Below are positions 31,758 through 40,489 of a stretch of DNA of 54,285 nucleotides, piece after piece. The notes under the pieces were generated by a model that saw nothing but the letters and a program-made list of their open reading frames with translations, was not told the DNA's origin and made no database searches. Numbering within the stretch: the first letter of the stretch is position 1; the number at the start of each line of letters is the position of its first letter. Source of the DNA: Clostridia bacterium (GTDB lineage Bacteria; Bacillota; Clostridia; Christensenellales; Aristaeellaceae); contig JAUMVG010000003.1 in NCBI GenBank assembly GCA_030530315.1, positions 1-54,285 on the forward strand, in the 5' to 3' direction. The position numbers and the translations under genes were made by a program.

Positions 31758-34262
31758 TCACGCCTTTACCGGAAGAGCGATCTCCGCCTCTCCGATGCCC
31801 TCGGCGCTCACCCGCAGGCGCGCCTCGCCGGCCTCATACCCGGCCCGCAGCACGGCCAGCGCGCTGCCGCGGTAGCTGGTGAATTCGCCCCTGCTGTAGT
31901 TCTCGTCGGTCACGGGATTGGCGGAGCCGAAGCCCAGCAGGTACGCGGCGCCGCTCGCCCTTGCGGTCAGCTTCACCTCGGCGTCCGGCACGACATTGCC
32001 GTCCGCGTCCACCACATCCACCCGGATGTAGGCCAGGGAAGCGCCGTCGGCGCTCAGAGCCTTGGTCTCCGGCACAAGTCTCAGCCCGTGCGCGGCGCCG
32101 GTCGTCCTCAGGGCCGCCCGGGAGACCTCCTTCCCGCCGGAATAGCTGATCGCCTCCAGCGTGCCCGGCTCATAGGCCGTGTGGAACAGGAACGACCCCG
32201 GCATGTCATGGACCGTCGCCTCGCCCGTGCGGACGCGGCCGACGCGCCTGCCGTTCACGAGCAGCTCCACCTCCTCCGCGCCGCTGAACACCAGCACGTT
32301 CACGGGCCGGCCCTCGCTGCCCGCCCAGTTCCAGCTCTCCCGGACGCCCGGGAAGCCCCACCGCGTCAGCAGTTCCTTCTTCCCGAAGTTCGCCGGATCA
32401 TAACTGAACAGGCCGGTCTCCGGGCTGCCCCAGACGATGCGGCGATAGACGCCCTGGGGCAGGATGCCGCCGGTGATGTCGATGTCCGCGTCGTTGGCCG
32501 TCCGCCAGGGATAGGGAGCGCCGATGGACCAGGTATCGGCATAATTCCGCGCCGCGGCTTCGCGGAACACCGACTGGCCGATGCCCGCCTCGCCGATGTA
32601 ATCCCAGGCGGTCCAGGTGAATTCTCCGATCACCCAGGGCGTGCGCTCGATCATCGGCCAATGCCGGCCGACCTCCACCGGGAAGTTCTCGGAGCCGAGA
32701 ATGACACGCTCCGGGAACAGCTCGTGGTCCCGCGCATACTTGTCCTCGAGGTAGTTGTAGCCGACGATATCCAGCCCGTTGGCGAAGGCCTCGGTGTACT
32801 TCTCCCACAGCAGGTCCCCTTCGCCGCCGAGGTCGGCGTTCTGCAGGCCGCCGGCGGCCTCATCCCGCCTGGCCAACTGGTCCCCCATCATCCTGTCGTC
32901 CAGGCCGTTCCAGAACGAGCAGATGCCGTTGGAGACGGGGCGGCTGGGATCCAGGGCGCGGACGGCCTCGGCCAGCCGCGTGGCCCAGACATAGCCGTCG
33001 TTCAGGCCCGCGCGCTCGGTGATCTCGTTGCCGGTGGACCACAGGATCACGCTGGGATGGCAGCGGTCCCGGCGCACAAAGGCGGCGAGGTCCCCGGCCC
33101 AGTCGCCGTCGAAGAACTGGTTGTAATCCCCGGGCTGCTTGCCCATGCCCCAGGCGTCGAAGGCTTCGTCGAACACGTACATGCCCAGCCGGTCGCAGGC
33201 CTCGATCAGCGCGGCGGAGGGCGGGTTGTGGGTGGTGCGGATGGCGTTGAAGCCCACGGACTTCAGCAGCCTCACCTTCCTCGCCTCGGCGTCGTACAGG
33301 CTCACCGCGCCGATGACGCCGTTGTCATGGTGCAGGCAGCCGCCCTTCAGCTTGACTACCCTGCCGTTGATCCGCAGGCCGTGCTTCACGTCCGCCTCGA
33401 TGGTGCGGATGCCGAACAGCACGCCCTCCTCATCCACGGACGGCGCTTCGCTGGGGATGATGCGGGTCTTGTAGGTTCCCGCCTCCTTCACCCGCGCGAC
33501 GAGCCGGTACAGGTTCGGCGCCTCGGCGCTCCACAGCCGCGGCGCGTCCACCGTCAGGGCCGTGTAGGCCGTGGCGCTGGAGAGCGGCGGCACCTGGACC
33601 AGCGCCTTGCCGGCGCGCACGGTCTCGCCGGAGACGTCGTCGATCAGCGCGAACTCCACCGCAGCCAGCCGGTTTTCGGCGCATTCATTGCAGACCTCCG
33701 CCGACACTTGCAGGTAGGCGGTCTCCGGGCTGCCGTCCGCCGCGTACTCGATCTTCCTCGTCCAGCCGGACAGCCCCCCGAAGGCGACGTGCAGCCTGGG
33801 CGTGTGGACCAGGTCGACGCCCCGGAAGAGTCCCGCCCCGGAATACCAGCGGGAGTTGGGCTGCATGCTGGGGTTGACCGTGATGACGACGGTGTTCTTT
33901 TCGCCGGGATAGACCAGCCGCGTGATGTCCGCCTCAAAGGGCGTGTAACCGTAGTGGTGCAGCAGGGCCTTCGCGCCGTTGACCTCGACGGTGGCGTTCA
34001 TCATCGCGCCGTCCAGGCGGAGGGCGACGCGGTCCCCCGCCCACTCCGCGGGGATGTCGATCTCCCTCCAGTAATGGGCCACGCCCGCGTTGTAATACCC
34101 GCTGGACCGCTGCGACGGCGCCTCGGGAAAGACGTCCCCCTCGATCATATAGTCATGGGGCAGGTCCACGATCCGCTCGTCCAACTTGCCCGTCAGTCGC
34201 CCGACGTTGTCCATAGGTCCGTGTCCGAATCGCCAGCCCCGGTTGATGCTCCCGATCCTCAT
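31758..34262 (-). CDS. glycoside hydrolase family 2 enzyme (beta-galactosidase-like)
   Basis: An 834-residue cytoplasmic protein without a signal peptide. Order: sugar-binding jelly roll (1-170), immunoglobulin-like domain (175-290), TIM barrel (295-590), then beta domains to the end. The acid/base Glu is in STGNEI and the nucleophile Glu in LGSENFP. The RTTHNPPS and VFDEAFDAWGMGKQPGDYNQFF motifs are typical. It probably hydrolyses beta-galactosides or related glycosides; exact specificity is not readable. It appears monocistronic, with a GGAGGATTG ribosome site. Confidence 0.92.
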   Translation of the reverse strand: MRIGSINRGWRFGHGPMDNVGRLTGKLDERIVDLPHDYMIEGDVFPEAPSQRSSGYYNAGVAHYWREIDIPAEWAGDRVALRLDGAMMNATVEVNGAKALLHHYGYTPFEADITRLVYPGEKNTVVITVNPSMQPNSRWYSGAGLFRGVDLVHTPRLHVAFGGLSGWTRKIEYAADGSPETAYLQVSAEVCNECAENRLAAVEFALIDDVSGETVRAGKALVQVPPLSSATAYTALTVDAPRLWSAEAPNLYRLVARVKEAGTYKTRIIPSEAPSVDEEGVLFGIRTIEADVKHGLRINGRVVKLKGGCLHHDNGVIGAVSLYDAEARKVRLLKSVGFNAIRTTHNPPSAALIEACDRLGMYVFDEAFDAWGMGKQPGDYNQFFDGDWAGDLAAFVRRDRCHPSVILWSTGNEITERAGLNDGYVWATRLAEAVRALDPSRPVSNGICSFWNGLDDRMMGDQLARRDEAAGGLQNADLGGEGDLLWEKYTEAFANGLDIVGYNYLEDKYARDHELFPERVILGSENFPVEVGRHWPMIERTPWVIGEFTWTAWDYIGEAGIGQSVFREAAARNYADTWSIGAPYPWRTANDADIDITGGILPQGVYRRIVWGSPETGLFSYDPANFGKKELLTRWGFPGVRESWNWAGSEGRPVNVLVFSGAEEVELLVNGRRVGRVRTGEATVHDMPGSFLFHTAYEPGTLEAISYSGGKEVSRAALRTTGAAHGLRLVPETKALSADGASLAYIRVDVVDADGNVVPDAEVKLTARASGAAYLLGFGSANPVTDENYSRGEFTSYRGSALAVLRAGYEAGEARLRVSAEGIGEAEIALPVKA

Positions 34263-34365
34263 GTCAATCCTCCGTTCCTCTGCCCTTTTTGCCTGCCATT
34301 AGCGCTGGTGATGGTCTTCGCCGGTTGAGGGAGCAACGATGCGCTGTCAGCGGACATACGTACAA

Positions 34366-34396
34366 ATCCTGCGCTTCGCAATGCTTCGCGCAGGAT
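34366..34396. repeat. inverted repeat ATCCTGCGC/GCGCAGGAT
   Basis: A nine-base perfect stem between the STAS gene and the GH2 gene. It shares CAGGATGAC with the repeat at 49803-49873. Confidence 0.6.
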
Positions 34397-34430
34397 GACT
34401 TCGAATCGCGATCCCCTTTATCAATGGCCA

Positions 34431-34727
34431 TCACTCTATCGTCAGGATGTCGGCAAAGCCGGTGACATCGAACACCTCGCCCACGATCTCGTTGACATTC
34501 GTCACCTTCATGCCGCCCTTGCCGGCCATGGTCTTGTGCGCCTGGAGCAGCACCCGCAGGCCAGCGGAGGAGATGTAATCCAGCTTGGAAAAGTCCAGCA
34601 CCAGCTCGTCGGCGCCATCCAGGCAGTCCTTCAGTTCCTTCTCCAGCTCCGGCGCGGTGGTCGTGTCAAGGCGGCCCTCCAGGGCGATGGTCAGCTTGGT
34701 TCCGTCCTGCTTCTTGGTGATCTTCAT
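34431..34727 (-). CDS. STAS-domain anti-anti-sigma factor
   Basis: A 98-residue STAS protein and close paralogue of the one at 3510-3803. The phosphorylated serine is expected in DYISSAGLRVLL (about residue 57). It follows its kinase gene by 15 bases and ends the phosphatase-kinase-STAS operon. In the usual cycle the SpoIIE phosphatase removes phosphate from this protein so that it can capture the kinase. The ribosome site is AGGAGG. Confidence 0.9.
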   Translation of the reverse strand: MKITKKQDGTKLTIALEGRLDTTTAPELEKELKDCLDGADELVLDFSKLDYISSAGLRVLLQAHKTMAGKGGMKVTNVNEIVGEVFDVTGFADILTIE

Positions 34728-34742
34728 ATCTGTTTCCTCCTG

Positions 34743-35150
34743 CTATATGCGCTTATAGATCGTCAATCGGTTCTCGTCGTTCTCCCGGCGGTATTCCACG
34801 CCGTCCATCGTCTTCTTGACGAGGAATATTCCCAGGCCGCCCGCCACGCGCTCCTCCGCCGAGAGGGTCACGTCCGGGTCGTCCTGCGCCAGCGGGTTGA
34901 AGGGCGCGCCGCCGTCCACGAAGGTGACGGAGGCCATGCGCTCGGCGGCGTCAAAGCCAAACAGGACCGTCGCCTCGCCCTCCCCGCCGCCGTAGGCGTA
35001 CTGGGCGATGTTGCCGAACAGCTCGTCGATGGCCACGTCGATCTGCATCTGAGCCTTCATGGAGCAGTCCAGCGCTTCCAGCTGCGCGTCGATGAATTCC
35101 GTCACCTGGGGGATATTCTCCACCCGGGCCTTCAGTTTAAGTGCCTTCAC
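34743..35150 (-). CDS. RsbW/SpoIIAB-like serine kinase
   Basis: A 135-residue GHKL ATPase, clearly related to the kinase at 2985-3392. N box DELFGNIAQYAY, G1-like DGGAPFNPLAQDD, G2 GGLGIFLVKKTMDG. It would phosphorylate the adjacent STAS protein and hold an unknown target when free. It overlaps the SpoIIE-like gene by four bases, which supports a fixed ratio. No sigma factor is encoded near it. Confidence 0.9.
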   Translation of the reverse strand: MKALKLKARVENIPQVTEFIDAQLEALDCSMKAQMQIDVAIDELFGNIAQYAYGGGEGEATVLFGFDAAERMASVTFVDGGAPFNPLAQDDPDVTLSAEERVAGGLGIFLVKKTMDGVEYRRENDENRLTIYKRI

Positions 35151-37339
35151 TTCTCCTCACCGCCTTTCGCGTCGGGGCCCTTGTACTCCATGCACAGCAT
35201 GGTCAGGTCGTCAAACTGCTCGGCGTCCCGCACGAAGCCATCCACCGCCTGGCGGACGTTCTTCAGCACCTGTTGGGGCGTGATGTCCGGCGCGGCGTTC
35301 AGCGCGTCCAGCATCCGCTGGGTGCCGAACAACTCCTTTGCGGCGTTGGTGGCCTCCGGCACGCCGTCGGTATAGACGAACAGCTTGGAGCCGGGCTCCA
35401 TCTGCACCTCATACTCCCGGTACCGGGCGCCCTCCAAGCCGCCGATGACGAAGCCGTGCTTGTCCTTGAAGAGCTCGAAGGAACCGTCCGGGCGCTTGAA
35501 CACCGGGTATTCGTGGCCCGCGTTGGCGGCGGTCAGCTTGCCGGTGGACAGCTCCAGGATGCCCAGCCACACGGTGACGAACATCTGCGCCTCGTTGTTG
35601 GAGCAGATCGCCTCGTTGGTCTTGGCGAGGATCTCCGCCGGAGAGCGGCCCAGCATGGCCACGCTCTGCAGAATGATTTTCGATGCCATCATGAACAGCG
35701 CCGCGGGCACGCCCTTGCCGGAGACATCCGCGATCACCATGCACAGGTGGTCGTCGTCGATCAGGAAGTAATCGTAGAAGTCGCCGCCGACCTCCTTGGC
35801 CGGGTCCATGCTGCCGATGATGTCAAAGTCGGTGCGGTCCGGGAACGCCGGAACGATGTGCGGCAGCATGGCCGCCTGGATGTCCGTCGCCAGCGACAGC
35901 TCCGCGCCGATGCGCTCCTTCTCTGCGGTCACCTTCCTGACCCTGTCCATGTACAGCACGGTCTTGTGGGAGATCGAGGCGAAGGACTCCGCCAGCTCCT
36001 CGATCTCGTCGCCGGTGCGATAGGCGTCCTCCATCTTGAATTCGAGGTTGCCCTCGCTCAGCTCGGAGATCCGCTTGGTGATGGTGTTCAGCGGCCTGAC
36101 GATGCGCTTGCCCAGCGCAAGGGCGCCGCCGAGCATCACCAGCGTTATCACCACCAGCAGTATGATGGATGCCTGCCTGGACCTGGCGGTCTTTTCACGA
36201 TAGGTCGCCGTGGACGCCGCCTGGATCTGGTCGTAGCTGTCCCGGAGTGCCACGGACGTCTGGTTGGCCGCCTCCACGCTGCACACGGAGATCAGCGTCC
36301 AGCCCATCGTTCCTATCGGCGCGCCGACCACATAGGCCGCGCCGTCCGACAGGTCGACGGTGCGCAGATCGGTCTTTTCCCGAAGGGCGTCGCTCACCAC
36401 TGCGGCCAGCGCCTCGTTGTCCGACTGCCTCAGGTCTTCGGCCTCCGAGGCGGGCACCACGCGGAACTCGCCCTCCGTCCGGGGAGAAAACACGACGTGG
36501 CCGTTCTGGTTGATGATGCATACGTAGCTCCCGTAGGAGTCGGAGGACTGCACGCCCTCCTGCATGGAGGTCAGGAACAGGTCCGAGCCGACCACGGCCG
36601 CCAGCTCGCCGTCCACGTAGATCGGCATGGCGCAGACGACGCCGATATCGCCGGTGAACGCGTCGATCTCCACGTCGGTGAAGGCCAATTCACCCTTCTC
36701 CACGGCCAGCTGATACCAGGGGCGCGTGCGGGGATCGTAGCTGATCGGCGCGCCTGATTCGTCAAACTTCGTGGCGCTGCGGTCGTCCGTCACCAGGAAC
36801 ACGCCGTCCGGCAGGGCGATGAAGCAGGAGTTGGTCTCCGCCGAGACGCCGTACAGGCTGACCATCAGCCCGGACATGTTGGCAGCCAGGCCGATGCGGT
36901 CCGCCAGCTCCGGGTCGGTCCCGTCCACGCCGTCGGCGAGGATCAGCTGGGCGACGGTTTCGCCGTTCTGCGCCGGGTCGGGGCCGGCGAAGGCCATTCG
37001 CGAGTAGGCCGAGGGATCGGAAAACAGCATCTGGGCGTACTCGCCCATCATCTCCACCCGCGTCTTGAGGCCGTCAAACAAGCCGTCGGCGATATGGGCC
37101 TCCAACTCCGTGGACTGCCCCATCGACTGCTCCACCACGGTGTACATCGTGGCGTTGGTGATCTCCTCGATGGCGGCCTGCTGCTGCGCGTTGGACTCCG
37201 CGGCCAGCTTCGCCAGCATATTGCTGTGGTTCACGGATACGGCCATGTACGCGGCGGTGAGCAGGATGACCGTCACCAGGATCAGGTTGAACACCTTGTT
37301 CTCAATGCCGCCGATGACCAGGTTCTTGATGCGCTTCAT
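35147..37339 (-). CDS. sensor phosphatase: dCache, HAMP and SpoIIE/PP2C domains
   Basis: A 730-residue membrane sensor. Order: membrane helix (about 12-32), extracellular dCache-like double sensor (about 40-340), second helix (about 375-395), HAMP (395-450), a coiled linker and a SpoIIE-type PP2C phosphatase domain (about 480-725). Metal-binding aspartates occur in EVGGDFYDYF, IADVSGKGVPA and the late DDLTMLC. An outside signal would change dephosphorylation of the STAS partner. It is the first gene of its operon behind a consensus promoter. Confidence 0.93.
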   Translation of the reverse strand: MKRIKNLVIGGIENKVFNLILVTVILLTAAYMAVSVNHSNMLAKLAAESNAQQQAAIEEITNATMYTVVEQSMGQSTELEAHIADGLFDGLKTRVEMMGEYAQMLFSDPSAYSRMAFAGPDPAQNGETVAQLILADGVDGTDPELADRIGLAANMSGLMVSLYGVSAETNSCFIALPDGVFLVTDDRSATKFDESGAPISYDPRTRPWYQLAVEKGELAFTDVEIDAFTGDIGVVCAMPIYVDGELAAVVGSDLFLTSMQEGVQSSDSYGSYVCIINQNGHVVFSPRTEGEFRVVPASEAEDLRQSDNEALAAVVSDALREKTDLRTVDLSDGAAYVVGAPIGTMGWTLISVCSVEAANQTSVALRDSYDQIQAASTATYREKTARSRQASIILLVVITLVMLGGALALGKRIVRPLNTITKRISELSEGNLEFKMEDAYRTGDEIEELAESFASISHKTVLYMDRVRKVTAEKERIGAELSLATDIQAAMLPHIVPAFPDRTDFDIIGSMDPAKEVGGDFYDYFLIDDDHLCMVIADVSGKGVPAALFMMASKIILQSVAMLGRSPAEILAKTNEAICSNNEAQMFVTVWLGILELSTGKLTAANAGHEYPVFKRPDGSFELFKDKHGFVIGGLEGARYREYEVQMEPGSKLFVYTDGVPEATNAAKELFGTQRMLDALNAAPDITPQQVLKNVRQAVDGFVRDAEQFDDLTMLCMEYKGPDAKGGEEK

Positions 37340-37441
37340 TCATACCTCCATGATCCAGAAAGATAAACAGCCCGTTTCCCCATCGAACTGTTTCAATGCC
37401 CTCGCGGGTATCGCGCGGCATTGTGCTGAAATCCTGCATCC

Positions 37442-37470
37442 ATTATAGACTAAAAACACGCTTTTTTCAA
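37442..37470 (-). promoter_or_regulatory. promoter for the SpoIIE/kinase/STAS operon
   Basis: Minus strand: TTGAAA, 17-base spacer, TATAAT, about 100 bases before the start. Confidence 0.85.
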
Positions 37471-37563
37471 GGTTAGAGTGTGTTTCTAAAGTGAGGGATG
37501 CGCAGTTTCGAGCAGATCATGAAACAGACTCTGATGCCGCCGCATATTCCGCCCGGTATTCAA

Positions 37564-37595
37564 GATGGGACGCCGGCAGATGCCGGCGCCCCATC
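37564..37595 (-). terminator. hairpin ending the STAS/kinase-like operon
   Basis: GATGGG-x-CGCCGGCA / TGCCGGCG-x-CCCATC with one mismatch and a two-base loop, just after the stop at 37609. Weak T-run. Confidence 0.55.
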
Positions 37596-37608
37596 ACGAG
37601 TCTGTGTA

Positions 37609-38223
37609 TTACCCCAATTTCTTTTCCAGGATCAATTCGGTCTGGTAGCCGCGGATGCTGACCTTCACATCGTCCGCCACGTGGGCGATGACCGATTTTT
37701 CCAGTTCATCCCAGGCTTCTGCGGCCTCCGCGTCCGGGCGGCACTCCTCCCGCGGCGGGAGGGCCTGGCGGTACTGCGCCAGCGACCACTGCCACGCCTG
37801 CGCGGGCATGGAGGCGTCCCCCATTCCCGTCCTGCCCTCGTTGAAATAGGGGTTCCTGTAGGCGGCGACATCGTCGTCCCCGCCCCGGAAGAAGAACTCC
37901 CGAAGCTTTCCCGACAGGCTCCGCGTCGCCTCGTTTTTTCCGCTGGACGCCGTGGCAAGCAGCTGTTCCCGGGTCTGCTTGTCGATCACCGCTCCCACCA
38001 CCAGGTGGAGCCGGTAGACGCCGTCCTCATCCTCGATCCAGAATTTTCCGTTGGTCGCGCCGGTGATGGAGCGCATCAGTCCCATCATCTCTTCAGTCAG
38101 CAGGAGCAGGTGCAGCGCATCCTTCTCCGACAGGTCCTTGTACTCGGCGATCTTTTTTGCCTGAAGTTCTGCAAGCTGCGTGTTCTGCCCATTGTACGAG
38201 ATTGAAACGATGTCCGTCTTCAT
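37609..38223 (-). CDS. kinase-like protein, possible degenerate GHKL, copy B
   Basis: A 204-residue protein starting at MKTDIVSIS after GGGAGGG. It is paralogous to the 38587-39123 product: shared features are MKTDI, LTEEMMGLMRSITG, FWIE-x-EDG-x-x-x-LH, R-x-x-LL-x-x-AS-S-x-KNEA and a C-terminal DDVKVSIRG strand. The LTEEM helix resembles the N box of RsbW kinases, but the catalytic Asn and the G1 and G2 boxes are not seen. Copy B carries an extra insert of about 25 residues. It lies next to a STAS gene, so it may be a non-catalytic partner. No known family is recognised with confidence. Confidence 0.6.
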   Translation of the reverse strand: MKTDIVSISYNGQNTQLAELQAKKIAEYKDLSEKDALHLLLLTEEMMGLMRSITGATNGKFWIEDEDGVYRLHLVVGAVIDKQTREQLLATASSGKNEATRSLSGKLREFFFRGGDDDVAAYRNPYFNEGRTGMGDASMPAQAWQWSLAQYRQALPPREECRPDAEAAEAWDELEKSVIAHVADDVKVSIRGYQTELILEKKLG

Positions 38224-38237
38224 CGCCGGGCCCTCCC

Positions 38238-38534
38238 TCATTCGACGGTGATGATATCTGTAAAGCCGGTCACCTCAAAGACCTCGCGCACGATCTCATT
38301 GGCGTTGATGACCTTGATGGTACCGCCAAAGCTCATTCCGTGATGGGCCATGAGCAGCACCCGCAGACCGGCGGAGGAGATGTAATCCAGTTCGGCAAAG
38401 TCAAAAGTGATCGCAGTCAGGCTGTTCAGGCCCTCCTTCAGCTCCTTCTCCAGCTCCGGCGCGGTCAGGGTATCCAGTTCGCCCTGCAGGGCAACCGTCA
38501 GCTCAGTACCGTTCAGGCTCTTGGTGATCTTCAT
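38238..38534 (-). CDS. STAS-domain protein (third copy)
   Basis: A 98-residue STAS protein. The DYISSAGLRVLL motif is intact. The C-terminal end (NEIVREVFEVTGFTDIITVE) closely matches the other two copies. It lies between the two kinase-like genes (52 bases after copy A, 14 bases before copy B), so all three are probably one transcript. Its normal kinase is not adjacent; it may use the kinase at 34743-35150 or one of the kinase-like neighbours. Confidence 0.9.
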   Translation of the reverse strand: MKITKSLNGTELTVALQGELDTLTAPELEKELKEGLNSLTAITFDFAELDYISSAGLRVLLMAHHGMSFGGTIKVINANEIVREVFEVTGFTDIITVE

Positions 38535-38586
38535 AAATCCATCCTCCTCATTCCAGGCGCTTAGACGCCGTTTCGTCGTTCCAGGA

Positions 38587-39123
38587 TCACGCCTCGAAGG
38601 TCTTGCTGACGGTGATTTCCACCTTGCCGCCGCGAATGCCGACCTTCACATTGTCCGCCAAACTGCGCAGCACCGAGCGCTCATATCCATCCCAGTCAGG
38701 ATCTCCCACCGGCTGGGACGGAATATCCGCCCAAACATCGTTGGGGATGGCCTCCTGCGAATGATCGACCGGCGTCGCCAACGCCTGTTCGACGCTGTCC
38801 CTCAGCCGTCCGAGGAATCCCTTGGCCGCCTCGTTTTTTTGGGAAGATGCCGACCGGATCAGCAGAGCGCGCTTTTCCGCGTCCATTTCGGTCTCGGTGG
38901 TCATGTGCAGATCAAAGCGCCCGTCTTCGCGCTCAATCCAGAAGTCCGCCTTCATTTCCCCGGTGATGCTCCTGGCCAGGCAGAGCATCTCATGGGTCAA
39001 CATGCGCAGCTGTATGGCGTTTTTAGGGTTCAGCTCAGCGTAAGCAGCGGCCCTTTTCGTCTCCTCCAGCGCGCTGGAGAAGCCGTTCCCCTGATTATCG
39101 ATTCTGGTGATATCCGTCTTCAT
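38587..39123 (-). CDS. kinase-like protein, possible degenerate GHKL, copy A
   Basis: A 178-residue protein and first gene of its operon, with an AAGGAGG site and a strong promoter. It shares with copy B the MKTDI start, LTHEMLCLARSITG, FWIEREDGRFDLHM, SSQKNEAAKGFLG and the DNVKVGIRGGKVEITV C-terminal strand. The conserved SITG and KNEA positions point to an active family rather than a decayed gene. No established domain is recognised. Its link to STAS rests on the operon and the N-box-like helix. Confidence 0.6.
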   Translation of the reverse strand: MKTDITRIDNQGNGFSSALEETKRAAAYAELNPKNAIQLRMLTHEMLCLARSITGEMKADFWIEREDGRFDLHMTTETEMDAEKRALLIRSASSQKNEAAKGFLGRLRDSVEQALATPVDHSQEAIPNDVWADIPSQPVGDPDWDGYERSVLRSLADNVKVGIRGGKVEITVSKTFEA

Positions 39124-39155
39124 TGGAAAGCCTCCTTACAGTATCATGCAATCTT

Positions 39156-39184
39156 ATTATATATTAAATTAATGCAGTTTTCAA
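39156..39184 (-). promoter_or_regulatory. promoter for the kinase-like/STAS operon
   Basis: Minus strand: TTGAAA, 17-base spacer, TATAAT, in an AT-rich stretch 33 bases before the start. Confidence 0.85.
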
Positions 39185-39279
39185 GTATATTTGCCCTCGA
39201 TTTTATCCCCAGGCGCTTTTCTCGCGGGCACCCGTCGACCCGGCATTGTGGGCGCCTCGGCACCTCTCCCCACAGGGCG

Positions 39280-40272
39280 TCACGGCCTTCCCAGGATCCA
39301 GTGGTCCTGACTCCGTTCCCGGAAATCCCGCAGGGCCTCCGCGAACGACGGCGACAGCTCGCTGAGCCTTCCGCGGCCCAACACCAGGGGGTCGATGCAA
39401 CGCTTCTTCGCGGCGATCCGCCGCCAACCCTGCTCCGGCCCCGGCATCGCCGCGGTCTCGATGCGCCGAAGGGCACGAAACGCCTCCCACCGGGCCGCCG
39501 TATCCGCGTCCGACCGCAGCCTTTCGACGACCTCCGGCTCGGTGGCGTACAGGTCCTCCTCGCCGAGGATCCCCCGATCCACGGCGCGCCTCAAGAGCTC
39601 GGAGAGCCGCTGCATGGCGTAGCGATCCTCGTCTGACACATAGATCCCGGAGCAGGCCAGCGCCGCGTCCGCGAAGTCCGAGGCCAGGGCCTCGTGGGCA
39701 AACGCCAGCTCAGGCTGTCCTTCCCCGTTGACGCCGACGGCGAGGTCCCCGTACATCCGGCGAACCTCGTTCAGGCTGCGCAGGCCGAAGTTCACGCTGT
39801 TGCCCAGGGTGTACTCCAGCCGGTCCGCGGACAGGCGGGGCGAATCGTTGTCCGCGATGGGATAGCGGTGGTAGTCGCACACATCCCCCGTCGCAAGGCC
39901 GTCCCGCTCAAGGAGGGCCTGCAATTCCCGGAAACCGGCGATCATCGCCTCCGTGCCTGCCTCGGTCGCCTCCTGATTCATGTAGTCGCCGCGCATGAAG
40001 TCCACCACGTGGGCAAAAACCGGCGTCGCGACGTCGTGGAGCAGGCCCGCGACCGCCTGGGCCGCATCGCCGGTGAAATGCCAGACGATCAGCGCCACGC
40101 CGACGCTGTGGTCGAAGCGCGAATAGGGCTCCAGCACGCGAAAGCGCGGGAAGGACGTGTATTCGCAGCCGCAGTTCATGCCCACGTCCCGCAGGCGCCG
40201 CAGCATCGGAAGCCGCAGGTAATCCCGCAGGAAATCAGGCACCTCCCCATGATAGACCGGCCATTGTTCCAT
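39280..40272 (-). CDS. HD-domain phosphohydrolase
   Basis: A 330-residue HD-superfamily hydrolase. The metal motif is RFDHSVGVALIVWHF...GLLHDVATPVFAH (about residues 52-88), with a further Asp in the SADRLEYTLG segment. The start is the ATG of MEQWPVYHG, eight bases after GGGAG. Relatives hydrolyse nucleotides or other phosphoesters; no substrate is evident. It lies upstream of the kinase-like operon but that operon has its own promoter, so the genes are probably independent. Confidence 0.87.
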   Translation of the reverse strand: MEQWPVYHGEVPDFLRDYLRLPMLRRLRDVGMNCGCEYTSFPRFRVLEPYSRFDHSVGVALIVWHFTGDAAQAVAGLLHDVATPVFAHVVDFMRGDYMNQEATEAGTEAMIAGFRELQALLERDGLATGDVCDYHRYPIADNDSPRLSADRLEYTLGNSVNFGLRSLNEVRRMYGDLAVGVNGEGQPELAFAHEALASDFADAALACSGIYVSDEDRYAMQRLSELLRRAVDRGILGEEDLYATEPEVVERLRSDADTAARWEAFRALRRIETAAMPGPEQGWRRIAAKKRCIDPLVLGRGRLSELSPSFAEALRDFRERSQDHWILGRP

Positions 40273-40412
40273 TGCCATCTCTCCCGTCTGCAGCTTCGCG
40301 CCACAGAGGCGCGCCACATCCAATCGACCGCTGCCGAGCCGAAAACCACGGGCTGCCCGCACGCATGCCGCGGCGCCGGTGTTTTTTTACACACACTTCT
40401 GCAACAATTCAC

Positions 40413-40440
40413 TTCATTGGAGTTAGTCCTGGTTTATAAT
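40413..40440 (+). promoter_or_regulatory. possible promoter of the MATE gene
   Basis: TATAAT (40435-40440) with a weak TTCATT 16 bases upstream. Confidence 0.4.
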
Positions 40441-40489
40441 GGTTCAGACGCCCGCCCACAAGGGCAGGGCGCGAAAGAGGGAAATCACT

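Noticed and set aside
31608-34328. Very long plus-strand reading frame opposite the GH2 gene
   Set aside because: It is a mirror frame of a GC-rich gene, rich in His, Arg and Gly with no domain; GH2 motifs on the minus strand are clear.
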